A stretch of 7,389 bases of DNA from contig PCCJ01000054.1 of assembly GCA_002731665.1 (NCBI GenBank), positions 1-7,389 on the forward strand, written 5' to 3'. Under the pieces are notes generated by a model. It was not told the origin of the DNA. It worked only from the letters and a program-made list of their open reading frames with translations, and ran no database searches. Origin of the DNA: Actinomycetota bacterium (GTDB taxonomy: Bacteria; Actinomycetota; Acidimicrobiia; Acidimicrobiales; Poriferisodaliceae). How positions within the stretch are numbered: position 1 is the first letter of the stretch; every line of letters begins with the position of its first letter. Below are positions 1-6,424 of the stretch, piece by piece. Both the position numbers and the translations under genes were made by a program.

Positions 1-1
1 C

Positions 2-487
2 ATGTTCATCGGTGGCGATGGCGGGGAGGCTTTCATTCAGATGGCGGGTCCTTATGGAATGGACCTCACCTTTATTCAAGAAGAGGTGGGGCAAGCGTCA
101 GCTTGTAAAATGGTCCGTTCCGTCACAATGAAGGGTATCGAGGCGCTTTATCTGGAATGTATGCAGGCGGCGCGCCATTTTGGTATTGAAGACGAGGTGC
201 TGGATTCCGTTATAGAATCCATGAAAGGTCGCGATTGGCGGGAGAAGTGTGATTTCAATATGCCTCGCTCGGTGATCCATGCCAAACGCCGCTCTGATGA
301 AATGGATAATGTAGCCGAGACGCTTCGGGAAATCGGCCAAGAGCCGCGCATGGCCGAGGCGACGGCCGAGACGCTTCGCTGGTGTGCCTCTCTCGGTTTG
401 AAGGAAAAATACAAAAACCATCTCGCCTCGGGCTATTCGGAGGTGCTGGATGCCATCGAAGATGCCAAGCAAAAACAGCCAACCTGA
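2..487 (+). CDS. NAD(P)-dependent dehydrogenase of the 6PGDH/beta-hydroxyacid type, C-terminal part with DUF1932 domain (5' truncated)
   Basis: This is the last 161 residues of a dehydrogenase whose Rossmann NAD(P)-binding half lies left of the window; the reading frame is open to the edge, so the ATG at 2 is probably internal. What is visible is the all-helical C-terminal domain. The stretch GQASACKMVRS (residues 30-40) and the following VTMKGIEALYLE match the central helix of DUF1932-type proteins, in which the Lys (here K36) sits where beta-hydroxyacid dehydrogenases carry their catalytic Lys. The later HAKRRSDEMD and EIGQEPRMAEAT segments are also typical of that family. Full-length relatives are roughly 290-300 residues, so about 130-140 are missing. 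It ends 13 bases before the citryl-CoA-lyase-like gene and is probably co-transcribed with it. The substrate is unknown; oxidation of a hydroxy-acid, or reduction of an oxo-acid, linked to the downstream pathway is my inference. The family call is fairly secure and the role is not. Confidence 0.8.
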   Translation: MFIGGDGGEAFIQMAGPYGMDLTFIQEEVGQASACKMVRSVTMKGIEALYLECMQAARHFGIEDEVLDSVIESMKGRDWREKCDFNMPRSVIHAKRRSDEMDNVAETLREIGQEPRMAEATAETLRWCASLGLKEKYKNHLASGYSEVLDAIEDAKQKQPT

Positions 488-491
488 AGGA
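486..491 (+). promoter_or_regulatory. Ribosome binding site deciding the start at 501
   Basis: GAAGGA lies 9 bases before the ATG at 501 and overlaps the stop codon of the upstream dehydrogenase. An in-frame ATG at 450 would extend the protein by 17 residues inside the dehydrogenase gene. It lacks a comparable site, and its extra residues do not look like the family, so 501 is preferred. Confidence 0.65.
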
Positions 492-500
492 AAAATCAAT

Positions 501-1292
501 ATGGCTAAAGCTCTGATAAAGAATAACCCCAAAACGCGCATTGGCTCCGGTCATGGACGTACTGATATCCTTACAATGCGCGGCACAGATACGCTTAACG
601 ATATCGTTGGCGTTCGCAGCTTTAGTGAAACATTTTACTTCATCGTAACCGGCCGCTTCCCTAGCACGGGCGAACTGACCTGCTTCGATGCGTGCATGAC
701 AGTATTGATGGATCACGGCCTGACCCCGGGCGCGTTGGTGGCTCGCTTTGTCGAGGATTCCATACCGGATGATATGCAAGTGCCCATCGCGGCAGGCCTA
801 CTTACTGTCGGTAACCGTCATGTGGGTACGATGTCCGGGGCAGGTAAACTACTCGCCGAAGCCATTGCTGAGGGTGAAAAGCCGGAGGCATGGGCCAAAC
901 GGACGGCGGAGCAGTTCCGCGAGCAAAAGCTCCATATACCCGGTTTTGGGCATCGCCATTATAATCCGACGGACCCGCGGGCGCAGCGCTTATTTGATGT
1001 GGCCGAGGCGGCGGGTTGTGCGGGCGAAGGGATAAAACTTATTCATGTATTGTCAGAAGCCATCGATGAAGTAATGGGACGGCACCTGACGTTGAATGTC
1101 ACCGGTGCAATGGGGGCGGTTCTGACTGATATTGGTTGGCCGATGGCGGCCATGAGAGGCGTAACGGTGGTGAGTCGTGCGGCCGGCCTGACCGGCCATA
1201 TCTATGAGGAAAAGCAGGAAGGCCTAACCCGGCCCCTGATGCGCTATGCCAATGAGACCTTCAGTGCAGGTTGGGATGAGCAGGGGGATTAG
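501..1292 (+). CDS. Short citrate synthase-like protein, citryl-CoA lyase type
   Basis: A 263-residue member of the citrate synthase superfamily, far shorter than citrate synthases (about 370-430) and close in size to stand-alone citryl-CoA lyases, which correspond to the C-terminal catalytic part of ATP-citrate lyase. Visible landmarks are VGNRHVGT (residues 103-110, H107 as candidate for the first active-site His), PGFGHRHYNPTDPR (147-160, H151 matching the second catalytic His in the GFGHR element), LNVTGAMG (198-205) and SRAAGLTGHIYEE (225-237, the CoA/substrate Arg-His region). Citrate synthase and ATP-citrate lyase have their catalytic Asp in the N-V-D element; here that position is T201. 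The likely chemistry is cleavage or formation of a C-C bond between an acyl-CoA and a 2-oxoacid, in the cytoplasm. The gene is followed after 4 bases by a CoA-transferase, which suggests that the transferase supplies its CoA thioester substrate. The exact substrate cannot be read from the sequence. Confidence 0.85.
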   Translation: MAKALIKNNPKTRIGSGHGRTDILTMRGTDTLNDIVGVRSFSETFYFIVTGRFPSTGELTCFDACMTVLMDHGLTPGALVARFVEDSIPDDMQVPIAAGLLTVGNRHVGTMSGAGKLLAEAIAEGEKPEAWAKRTAEQFREQKLHIPGFGHRHYNPTDPRAQRLFDVAEAAGCAGEGIKLIHVLSEAIDEVMGRHLTLNVTGAMGAVLTDIGWPMAAMRGVTVVSRAAGLTGHIYEEKQEGLTRPLMRYANETFSAGWDEQGD

Positions 1293-1296
1293 GGGT

Positions 1297-2439
1297 ATGC
1301 CCGGCGCACTTGAGGGAATAAGAGTGATTGAAATCGCGGGCTATATCAGCGGTCCGTATGCGGGGATGATGCTGGGCGACATGGGTGCTGAAGTGGTCAA
1401 GGTGGAGCCGCCGAAACGCGGTGATCCCTTTAGGCGCTGGGGTAGTGGCAAACTTAGCCCAAATTTCGAGGCGCTAAACCGCAACAAAAAAAGCGTAGCG
1501 CTTGATTTGAAGTCCGATGAGGGCAAGGCGGGCGCTCTCAAATTATTGAAAGAAGCGGACGTGGTTATCGATAACAATCGAGCCGGTGCGCTTGCGCGGT
1601 TGGGCCTTGACTGGGAGACGCTTCATGAGCTGAACCCGCGCCTGATTTATTGTTCGATTACCGGCTATGGAGCATCCGGCCCGTATTGTGATTGGCCGGG
1701 CTTTGACACGATAGGTCAAGCTATGGGGGGCTTGCTTAGTCTGCTCACCGAGCGGGATAGGCCGCAGCCTATGGGCTACTCCTTCTCCGATCACCTGGCC
1801 GGCAGCTCTGCGTTTCAGGGTGTCATGGGGGCCTTGTTTGCCCGTGAGCGCACTGGCCGTGGGCAATTGGTGGAAACATCTTTGATGGAGGCCACCGTCT
1901 CTGCCATTGGTGAAAATGCTACCCGCTATTTCATGGATGATAAGGTTCCGGACCGTGCGCTCCGAACCCATATAGCCCAAGTTTATGCTTGTACCGGGCG
2001 AGATGGGTTGCCCTTTGTTATTCACATGTCGTCGCCGCCCCATTTTTGGGAAGAATTGACGAATGTGGTCGGCCACCCGGAGTGGCGAGAAGACCCCCGG
2101 TTTTCTGGATGGAAAGAGCGGCAAGATAATTACGACGCATTAAAAGCCGAACTTGATGCAGCCTTTGCGATGGATGATCGGGCTGTATGGCTAAAAAAGC
2201 TGCGCGATGCGGATGTACCAGCGGGTGCGTTATATAACTTGGCGGAAGTCTTTAGAGATGAGCAGGTGCGGCATCTAGCTATGAAGCAGGATGTGCCTCA
2301 TGCTAGTGGGCAGATAGTGCCTTTGGTCCGGCCCGCTGTAAGATTGAGCGAGACGCCGCTTGCAATGCGTCATGCTGCACCCGAATTAGGAGCGGATAAC
2401 GACGCTTTGTTAGGCGAGGCATCGGACAAAGGTCATTAG
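1297..2439 (+). CDS. CaiB/BaiF (class III) family CoA-transferase
   Basis: A 380-residue protein of the usual length for formyl-CoA transferase/CaiB relatives, which move CoA between carboxylic acids through an Asp-linked anhydride/thioester. The opening GALEGIRVIEIAGYISGPYAG (residues 3-23), GDMGAEVVKVEPP (27-39), ALNRNKKSVALDL (59-71) and GYGASGPYCDWPGFD (123-137) are the classic N-terminal blocks. D165 in the SFSDHLAG element aligns with the nucleophilic Asp (Asp169 in Frc and CaiB). GRGQLVETSLMEA (187-199) follows as expected, so the enzyme should be active. Start choice: an in-frame ATG at 1246 lies inside the preceding gene, whereas the ATG at 1297 has AGGGGGA (1282-1288) eight bases upstream and gives the canonical N-terminus. 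Translation is probably coupled to the lyase gene 4 bases upstream. I infer that it activates the hydroxy-polycarboxylate cleaved by that lyase. Acceptor and donor are not identifiable from sequence. Confidence 0.93.
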   Translation: MPGALEGIRVIEIAGYISGPYAGMMLGDMGAEVVKVEPPKRGDPFRRWGSGKLSPNFEALNRNKKSVALDLKSDEGKAGALKLLKEADVVIDNNRAGALARLGLDWETLHELNPRLIYCSITGYGASGPYCDWPGFDTIGQAMGGLLSLLTERDRPQPMGYSFSDHLAGSSAFQGVMGALFARERTGRGQLVETSLMEATVSAIGENATRYFMDDKVPDRALRTHIAQVYACTGRDGLPFVIHMSSPPHFWEELTNVVGHPEWREDPRFSGWKERQDNYDALKAELDAAFAMDDRAVWLKKLRDADVPAGALYNLAEVFRDEQVRHLAMKQDVPHASGQIVPLVRPAVRLSETPLAMRHAAPELGADNDALLGEASDKGH

Positions 2440-2504
2440 CTCAGCATGGGCGTAGCGCTGGGTTGCGGCACGGTCTATCGTAAGCGGATATTTTAGGGGG
2501 AGCT

Positions 2505-3761
2505 ATGCACGCACTAGCTAAAATTATTGCAGAACATGCGGGAAAGTCCGGTGTCGAGGTGGGTGAGATTGTTACTGTCGAGCCTGATTGCCTGATGTGT
2601 CACGATCGGGGCATCGCGAAGGTGGCGCGCCGGTTTGAACAGATGGGTGGTACAAAGGTTTGGAATGCAGATAAGATTGTTGTGATTTTTGACCATGTCT
2701 ATCCGCCACCGCGAATTCAAGATGCGGAAAGTCAAGCCAAATCGCGTTCTTGGATGGAGGCGCAGGGTATTAAGAATTTTTTCCCGGGCGATGGGGTCTG
2801 CCATATTGTCATTCCCGAAAAAGGCTTTGCCTATCCAGGCTCGCTTTCTGTGGGCTCGGACTCTCACACTGTCACCTATAGCGCGCTTGGGGCATTTGCT
2901 ACGGGCATGGGACATTCGGATTTAGCATCCACAATGTGTATAGGCACTACCTGGCTACGGGTACCGGAAACCGTCCGTGTCGATGTGCATGGCAAAATGT
3001 CGCCTTGGGCTGAAGCGAAGGACGTACTACTTAAAATGCTTGGCCAATATGGAGAGGCCATGTGCACCTATCAGGCGGTTGAGTATGCAGGACCTGCGGT
3101 GGAGGCCATGAATATGGATCACCGGCTTACCATGTGTAACCTCGCCATCGAGATTGGCGCAAAGACGGGCTATATCGCGCCCGACGATGTGACTTGGGAA
3201 TACATGAAGGGGCGCAAAGATCGTGATCTTTGTTCGCCCCAAATAACCGATTCTGACAAAGATTATGAAGCCATCTACGATTTAGATGTAGAAGGCTTGG
3301 AGCCAATGGTGGCGCTGCCGCATGACCTTGCGAAAGTGGAACCTGCCTCGCAACTTGCCAGCGTTAAAATTGACGAAGCTGTGCTAGGTACGTGCACAGG
3401 CGGTCGGCTTGAGGATTTCCGAGCTGCCGCCGCTGTGCTCAAAGGCAACAAGCTACACCCACGTACGCGCATGATCGTCAATCCCGGCTCGACGGAGATT
3501 TATTTGGCAGCTATGAACGAGGGTATCATCCAAACCCTTGTTGAGGCCGGTGCGGATATTGGTTCTACTGGTTGCGGCCCGTGTAGCGGCTGCCAACTTG
3601 GTATGCTCGGGTCTGGTGAAGTTTCGATCACTTCGTCCAGTCGCAACTATCTCGGCCGCATGGGTAGTCCCGAAAGCCAGATCTATGTAGCCTCGGCTGC
3701 TACCGTGGCGGCCTCAGCTGTAGCGGGAGAGATCGCGCCGCCGGTAGCGGTGGTGAAATAG
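2505..3761 (+). CDS. Aconitase-superfamily hydro-lyase, large subunit (LeuC2/homoaconitase/dimethylmalate dehydratase type)
   Basis: A 418-residue [4Fe-4S] dehydratase large subunit, the length of archaeal-type LeuC2 rather than proteobacterial leucine-pathway LeuC (about 465-470). Landmarks are FDHVYPPP (residues 62-69), the SVGSDSHT block (115-122) with GALGAF-like SALGAFATGMG (126-136), and three cluster cysteines: C297 in GTCTGGRLEDFR, and C357 and C360 in GCGPCSGC. It should pair with the LeuD-like small subunit encoded 282 bases downstream to add or remove water across a dicarboxylate or tricarboxylate double bond in the cytoplasm. Leucine-pathway and aconitase enzymes usually read SCTN or TCTN where this has TCTGG, so ordinary leucine synthesis is unlikely. 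Relatives of this type include homoaconitase and 2,3-dimethylmalate dehydratase. AGGGGGAG (2495-2502) is a strong but closely spaced ribosome binding site. The 65 bases upstream hold no convincing terminator. Automated pipelines would probably name it leuC; I leave the symbol blank because the substrate is uncertain. Confidence 0.9.
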   Translation: MHALAKIIAEHAGKSGVEVGEIVTVEPDCLMCHDRGIAKVARRFEQMGGTKVWNADKIVVIFDHVYPPPRIQDAESQAKSRSWMEAQGIKNFFPGDGVCHIVIPEKGFAYPGSLSVGSDSHTVTYSALGAFATGMGHSDLASTMCIGTTWLRVPETVRVDVHGKMSPWAEAKDVLLKMLGQYGEAMCTYQAVEYAGPAVEAMNMDHRLTMCNLAIEIGAKTGYIAPDDVTWEYMKGRKDRDLCSPQITDSDKDYEAIYDLDVEGLEPMVALPHDLAKVEPASQLASVKIDEAVLGTCTGGRLEDFRAAAAVLKGNKLHPRTRMIVNPGSTEIYLAAMNEGIIQTLVEAGADIGSTGCGPCSGCQLGMLGSGEVSITSSSRNYLGRMGSPESQIYVASAATVAASAVAGEIAPPVAVVK

Positions 3762-3807
3762 CCTTTTAACTGGATACGAAGTGCCCGGCACAGCTTGCTG
3801 ATTCTTT

Positions 3808-3890
3808 GGCGGTTATGTCGCCTTTGGATTTAATTCTGATGTTTTCGCTCCATTCTTTGGAGCCTACTTCCCCTGGTAAGTGATCAGGGG
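3808..3890 (+). promoter_or_regulatory. Cluster of three small stem-loops, possible structured leader or processing region
   Basis: Three inverted repeats follow each other. GGCG/CGCC (3808-3811 with 3819-3822) has a 7-base loop. GCTCC/GGAGC (3847-3851 with 3859-3863) has a 7-base loop. CCCCTGGT/ATCAGGGG (3870-3877 with 3883-3890) has a 5-base loop and one G-T wobble. The last is the strongest. None is followed by a run of T, so these are not standard intrinsic terminators. They could be an RNA processing or stability element that sets the subunit ratio, or an operator. The pairings are read directly; any function is inference. Confidence 0.35.
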
Positions 3891-4004
3891 TTATAGGAAC
3901 GGGGCGAACAGAAATTTTGTTTTGGTGAGGGTCATTTTCTTTCCTTTGCATCTTGAATCGCAGGTCCATTCTATTTGACGTGATAGTTCGAGGAGCAAAA
4001 GGCG

Positions 4005-4013
4005 TGGTATATT
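4005..4013 (+). promoter_or_regulatory. Candidate extended -10 promoter upstream of the small subunit gene
   Basis: TGG followed by TATATT matches an extended -10 element (TGnTATAAT with one mismatch). Transcription would start near 4020, some 25 bases before the ATG at 4044. The TTGACG at 3975-3980 is 27 bases away, too far to be its -35 box, and nothing at 16-18 bases resembles one well. The candidate therefore rests on the extended -10 alone. Confidence 0.3.
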
Positions 4014-4043
4014 ATTGAGAGTCAAGACGGGAGAATAAATATC

Positions 4044-4550
4044 ATGAGCATCAAAGGAAAAGCCTGGGTGTTTGGTGAAAATATCAATACCGATCAAATT
4101 TTTCCGAAACGTTATTTTAAGCCGGTTTATGACCCGGGCGAAATGGCGACCCATCTTATGGAAGGTGCTGATGAAGAATTTCCTAGAAAGGTAGGAGATG
4201 GAGACATTATCGTCGGCGGAAATAACTTTGGTTGCGGGTCGAGCCGTGAAGAAGCTCCAGGTGCGATGACAGAAGCAGGTGTGGCTGCTGTGATGGCGCC
4301 GAGTTTTGGGCGAATATTTTTGCGAAACTCGATCAATCTCGGGCTGCCAGCGGTTTATGTGACGGATATCGATCAACATGTTTCTACCGGTGATGAGGTG
4401 GAGTTGGATTTGGAAGCTGGCGTAGTTCGGAACCTTTCTACCGGCTACGAGACGACATTTCAGCCGATCAATCCGGAGCTAATGAAGCTGATGGAGGCCG
4501 GCGGTCTGGTGGAATACACTAGGCAGGTGCTTTCGGAAAAGAACGTTTAA
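4044..4550 (+). CDS. Aconitase-superfamily hydro-lyase, small (swivel) subunit, LeuD type
   Basis: A 168-residue small subunit matching the short LeuD2/homoaconitase small subunit length. The N-terminal GENINTDQIFPKRYF (residues 11-25) is the family's GDNINTD block. NNFGCGSSREEAP (60-72) carries the substrate-binding Ser-Ser-Arg (S66, S67, R68, corresponding to Ser642-Arg644 of aconitase). APSFGRIFLRNSINLGLPAV (85-104) is the conserved C-terminal core. The loop that reads YLRx or similar in related isopropylmalate isomerases and homoaconitases, and which helps select the substrate side chain, is YFKP here (24-27), so neither leucine nor lysine pathway substrate is predicted. GGGAG (4029-4033) is the likely ribosome binding site. 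It must work with the large subunit encoded upstream, yet is preceded by its own candidate promoter. An automated name would be leuD; I leave the symbol blank. Confidence 0.9.
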   Translation: MSIKGKAWVFGENINTDQIFPKRYFKPVYDPGEMATHLMEGADEEFPRKVGDGDIIVGGNNFGCGSSREEAPGAMTEAGVAAVMAPSFGRIFLRNSINLGLPAVYVTDIDQHVSTGDEVELDLEAGVVRNLSTGYETTFQPINPELMKLMEAGGLVEYTRQVLSEKNV

Positions 4551-4554
4551 AGAA

Positions 4555-4570
4555 TTTTCTTAAAAGAAAA
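4555..4570 (+). repeat. AT-rich inverted repeat after the small subunit gene
   Basis: TTTTCT and AGAAAA pair around a 4-base TAAA loop, starting four bases after the TAA stop of the small subunit gene. The stem is weak because it is almost all A-T, and no T-tract follows. It is probably incidental or a mild attenuating element. It lies immediately before the ribosome binding site of the next gene. Confidence 0.3.
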
Positions 4571-4574
4571 GTGC

Positions 4575-4580
4575 GAGGAG
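4575..4580 (+). promoter_or_regulatory. Ribosome binding site deciding the start at 4586
   Basis: GAGGAG stands five bases before the ATG at 4586. A GTG at 4571 in the same frame lies before this site, so it cannot use it. The 4586 start yields a 612-residue protein. Confidence 0.65.
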
Positions 4581-4585
4581 ATTTG

Positions 4586-6424
4586 ATGCCCAATAATAAA
4601 GGCAGGGATGATGCGCGCTTTTTGGGCGCGGCTCAGGGCATGGGTTCTATGGCGCTTGATGAGAGTTTTACTACCCGTCCGGAAATTCGTGGGCGTTTCG
4701 GGGTAGTCACTTGTACCCATTGGATCGCGTCTGCTGCCGGGATAAATATGTTAGAGCGCGGCGGCAATGCTTTTGACGCAGCGGTTTCGGTTGCCTTTGC
4801 GTTACAAGTTGTCGAACCTCACTTGAATGGGCCGGGCGGGGAAGCGCCAATCATTTTTTACGATGCAAAATCGGAAGAAGTAAAAGTCATTTGTGGCCAT
4901 GGCCCAGCCCCTTCGGCTGCTACTTTTAAATATTTTTGCGACATTGGCGTTTCCATGGTGCCGGGTTCGGGCTTGTTGCCGGGCTGTGTACCCGGTGCGT
5001 TCGATGCTTGGATGACCTTACTACGCGATTACGGTACGATGAGTGTACGTGATGTACTCACACGTGCCATCGATTTGGCACGGAATGGGTACCCAGTTTT
5101 GCCCCGTATTCCGCCGTTGTTGGAAATGCTTCGTGACTTATTTGAAACAGAGTGGACCACGTCGGCAGAAATTTATCTGAAGAATGGCGAAATTCCAAGT
5201 TCGGGTTCACTCTTTAGCAACCTGCTGATTGCAGACACTTATGAACGGATCATCAAAGAGGCCGAGTCCGTCGGTGGTAATCGTGAGTGCCAAATTGAGA
5301 AGGCGCGTGAGACTTTTTACAAAGGCTTCGTCGCCGAGGAGATCGACCGTTTCTATCGGACCGAAGTACTAGATACGACTGGTCAGCGGCAGCGCGGCTT
5401 GCTTACCGGCGAGGATATGGCGAATTGGCAGGCTCCAGTCGAAGACCCACTCACCTATGATTATCTTGGGTATCAAGTATGCAAACCGCAATCGTGGAGC
5501 CAAGCGCCGGTGTTTCTTCAACAGCTAGCGTTACTTAAAAACTTTGATTTGGGTTTAATGGAACCAAACGGGCCTGACTTTATTCACACGGTCGTCGAGT
5601 GCACCAAGCTAGCAATGGCCGACCGTGAAAAATTCTACGGTGACCCGGCCTTTGTTGATGTGCCCTTCGATACGCTGCTATCAGATGGCTACAATGACTT
5701 GCGCTGCAAGCTTGTGAGCGGGGATGCTTCGTATGAGCTGCGTCCAGGTGATGTTGATGATTTCGGTGGACCCACCTTTTTCAAGACTCTGGCTGACGTA
5801 GATTTCGGTCTAGATATGTCTTCTCATAAAGGTGATACCTGCCATTTAGATACTATTGACCATTACGGCAATATGGTGGCCTCCACACCAAGCGGCGGCT
5901 GGTTCCGTTCTTCGCCTTGCGTTCCCAATCTTGGCTTTCCGGTCGGTACGCGTGGTGAAATGTTCTGGGTCATGGAAGGGATGGAAGATCATCCCAATGC
6001 CATCTCACCAGGTAAACGGTCGCGTACTTCGTTATCACCGACCATTGCGCTCAAAGACGGTAAACCGGCGCTTGCGTTCGGAACGCCGGGTGGTGACAGG
6101 CAGGATCAGTGGGGTATGAACTTCTTCCTGCGTCGTGTCCATTTTGGTATGAACCTACAACAGGCAATCGATTATCCCAATTTTAGCACCAAGCATGGGC
6201 CTAGTTCCTTTTATCCACGTCTTTCGCAGCCGGGAAATCTTACTCTTGAGGCGCGAATGCCCGAAGAGACTATCAAAGAATTAGAAAAGCGAGGCCATGA
6301 CGTTAAGGTGACTGGACCTTGGAGCCAAAGCCGGGGCGTCGCTGCCGGAATCGATCACGAAGAAGGTGTGTTGCTAGGCGCGGCCAGTCCAAGGTCTATT
6401 CAAAGCTATGCGATTGGTTGGTAG
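4586..6424 (+). CDS. Gamma-glutamyltransferase-fold Ntn hydrolase, probable non-glutamyl amidohydrolase
   Basis: A 612-residue protein of the GGT family, whose precursor cuts itself before a Thr that becomes the nucleophile of the small subunit. Visible family blocks: a GGNAFDAAVSVAFALQVVEP stretch (residues 59-78) with NGPGGEAP after it; the putative cleavage/nucleophile site GDTCHLDTIDHYGNMVAST, with T418 as nucleophile; PGKRSRTSLSP (475-485, equivalent to the PLSSMSP segment); and GTPGGDR (499-505, oxyanion-hole glycines G502-G503). The processing machinery looks intact. The residues that hold the glutamate moiety do not: the position of E. coli Arg114 is H105 in GHGPAP, and the E430/D433 region reads GTRGEMFW (454-461). 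No signal peptide is visible, whereas classical GGTs are periplasmic. Related family members act on other amides, for example oxamate amidohydrolase and cephalosporin acylases. I infer a cytoplasmic amidase releasing a substrate for the neighbouring pathway. The family call is secure, the substrate unknown. Confidence 0.85.
   Translation: MPNNKGRDDARFLGAAQGMGSMALDESFTTRPEIRGRFGVVTCTHWIASAAGINMLERGGNAFDAAVSVAFALQVVEPHLNGPGGEAPIIFYDAKSEEVKVICGHGPAPSAATFKYFCDIGVSMVPGSGLLPGCVPGAFDAWMTLLRDYGTMSVRDVLTRAIDLARNGYPVLPRIPPLLEMLRDLFETEWTTSAEIYLKNGEIPSSGSLFSNLLIADTYERIIKEAESVGGNRECQIEKARETFYKGFVAEEIDRFYRTEVLDTTGQRQRGLLTGEDMANWQAPVEDPLTYDYLGYQVCKPQSWSQAPVFLQQLALLKNFDLGLMEPNGPDFIHTVVECTKLAMADREKFYGDPAFVDVPFDTLLSDGYNDLRCKLVSGDASYELRPGDVDDFGGPTFFKTLADVDFGLDMSSHKGDTCHLDTIDHYGNMVASTPSGGWFRSSPCVPNLGFPVGTRGEMFWVMEGMEDHPNAISPGKRSRTSLSPTIALKDGKPALAFGTPGGDRQDQWGMNFFLRRVHFGMNLQQAIDYPNFSTKHGPSSFYPRLSQPGNLTLEARMPEETIKELEKRGHDVKVTGPWSQSRGVAAGIDHEEGVLLGAASPRSIQSYAIGW

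Larger units (their letters stand above)
3762..4043. other. 282-base non-coding gap between the two dehydratase subunit genes
   Basis: Large and small subunit genes of this family normally abut or nearly so; here they are separated by 282 bases, noticeably more AT-rich than the flanking genes. I find no convincing gene on either strand. A 67-codon frame on the - strand (3766-3969) has no ribosome binding site and no recognisable motif. The stretch does hold a 9-base direct repeat (ATTCTTTGG at 3801-3809 and 3852-3860), three short stem-loops (3808-3822, 3847-3863, 3870-3890) and a possible extended -10 promoter just before the small subunit gene. It may be a regulatory leader, or the residue of a deleted gene. 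Confidence 0.6.

Noticed and set aside
314..378. 14-base direct repeat GCCGAGACGCTTCG at 314-327 and 365-378
   Set aside because: It lies within the dehydrogenase coding sequence and encodes AETLR twice in a helical region; most likely chance or local duplication of a helix motif rather than a functional DNA site.
2463..2492. TTGCGG and GATATT with an 18-base spacer as a promoter before the large dehydratase subunit
   Set aside because: Both boxes match sigma-70 consensus poorly, and the 65-base gap can equally be read through from the upstream operon.
3870..3890. CCCCTGGT/ATCAGGGG hairpin as an intrinsic terminator after the large subunit gene
   Set aside because: The stem is good, but the downstream bases (TTATAGG) contain no T-tract, so it is recorded only as a stem-loop of unknown role.
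3766..3969. 67-codon open frame on the - strand filling most of the gap between the dehydratase subunits
   Set aside because: No ribosome binding site upstream of its ATG, no recognisable motif, polar low-complexity composition, and opposite orientation to its neighbours. It might still be a real small gene if conserved in relatives, but nothing here supports it.
3975..4013. TTGACG (3975-3980) as the -35 box for TATATT (4008-4013)
   Set aside because: The spacing is 27 bases, far outside the 16-18 range; only the extended -10 reading remains plausible.
501..4550. Leucine biosynthesis operon, suggested by the LeuC/LeuD-like subunits
   Set aside because: No isopropylmalate synthase or isopropylmalate dehydrogenase is present, the subunits are of the short LeuC2/LeuD2 type with atypical motifs, and the neighbours are catabolic CoA enzymes.
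4586..6424. Ordinary glutathione-degrading gamma-glutamyltransferase
   Set aside because: The glutamate-binding Arg and the acidic pair are not conserved and no signal peptide is visible, although the fold and nucleophile are.
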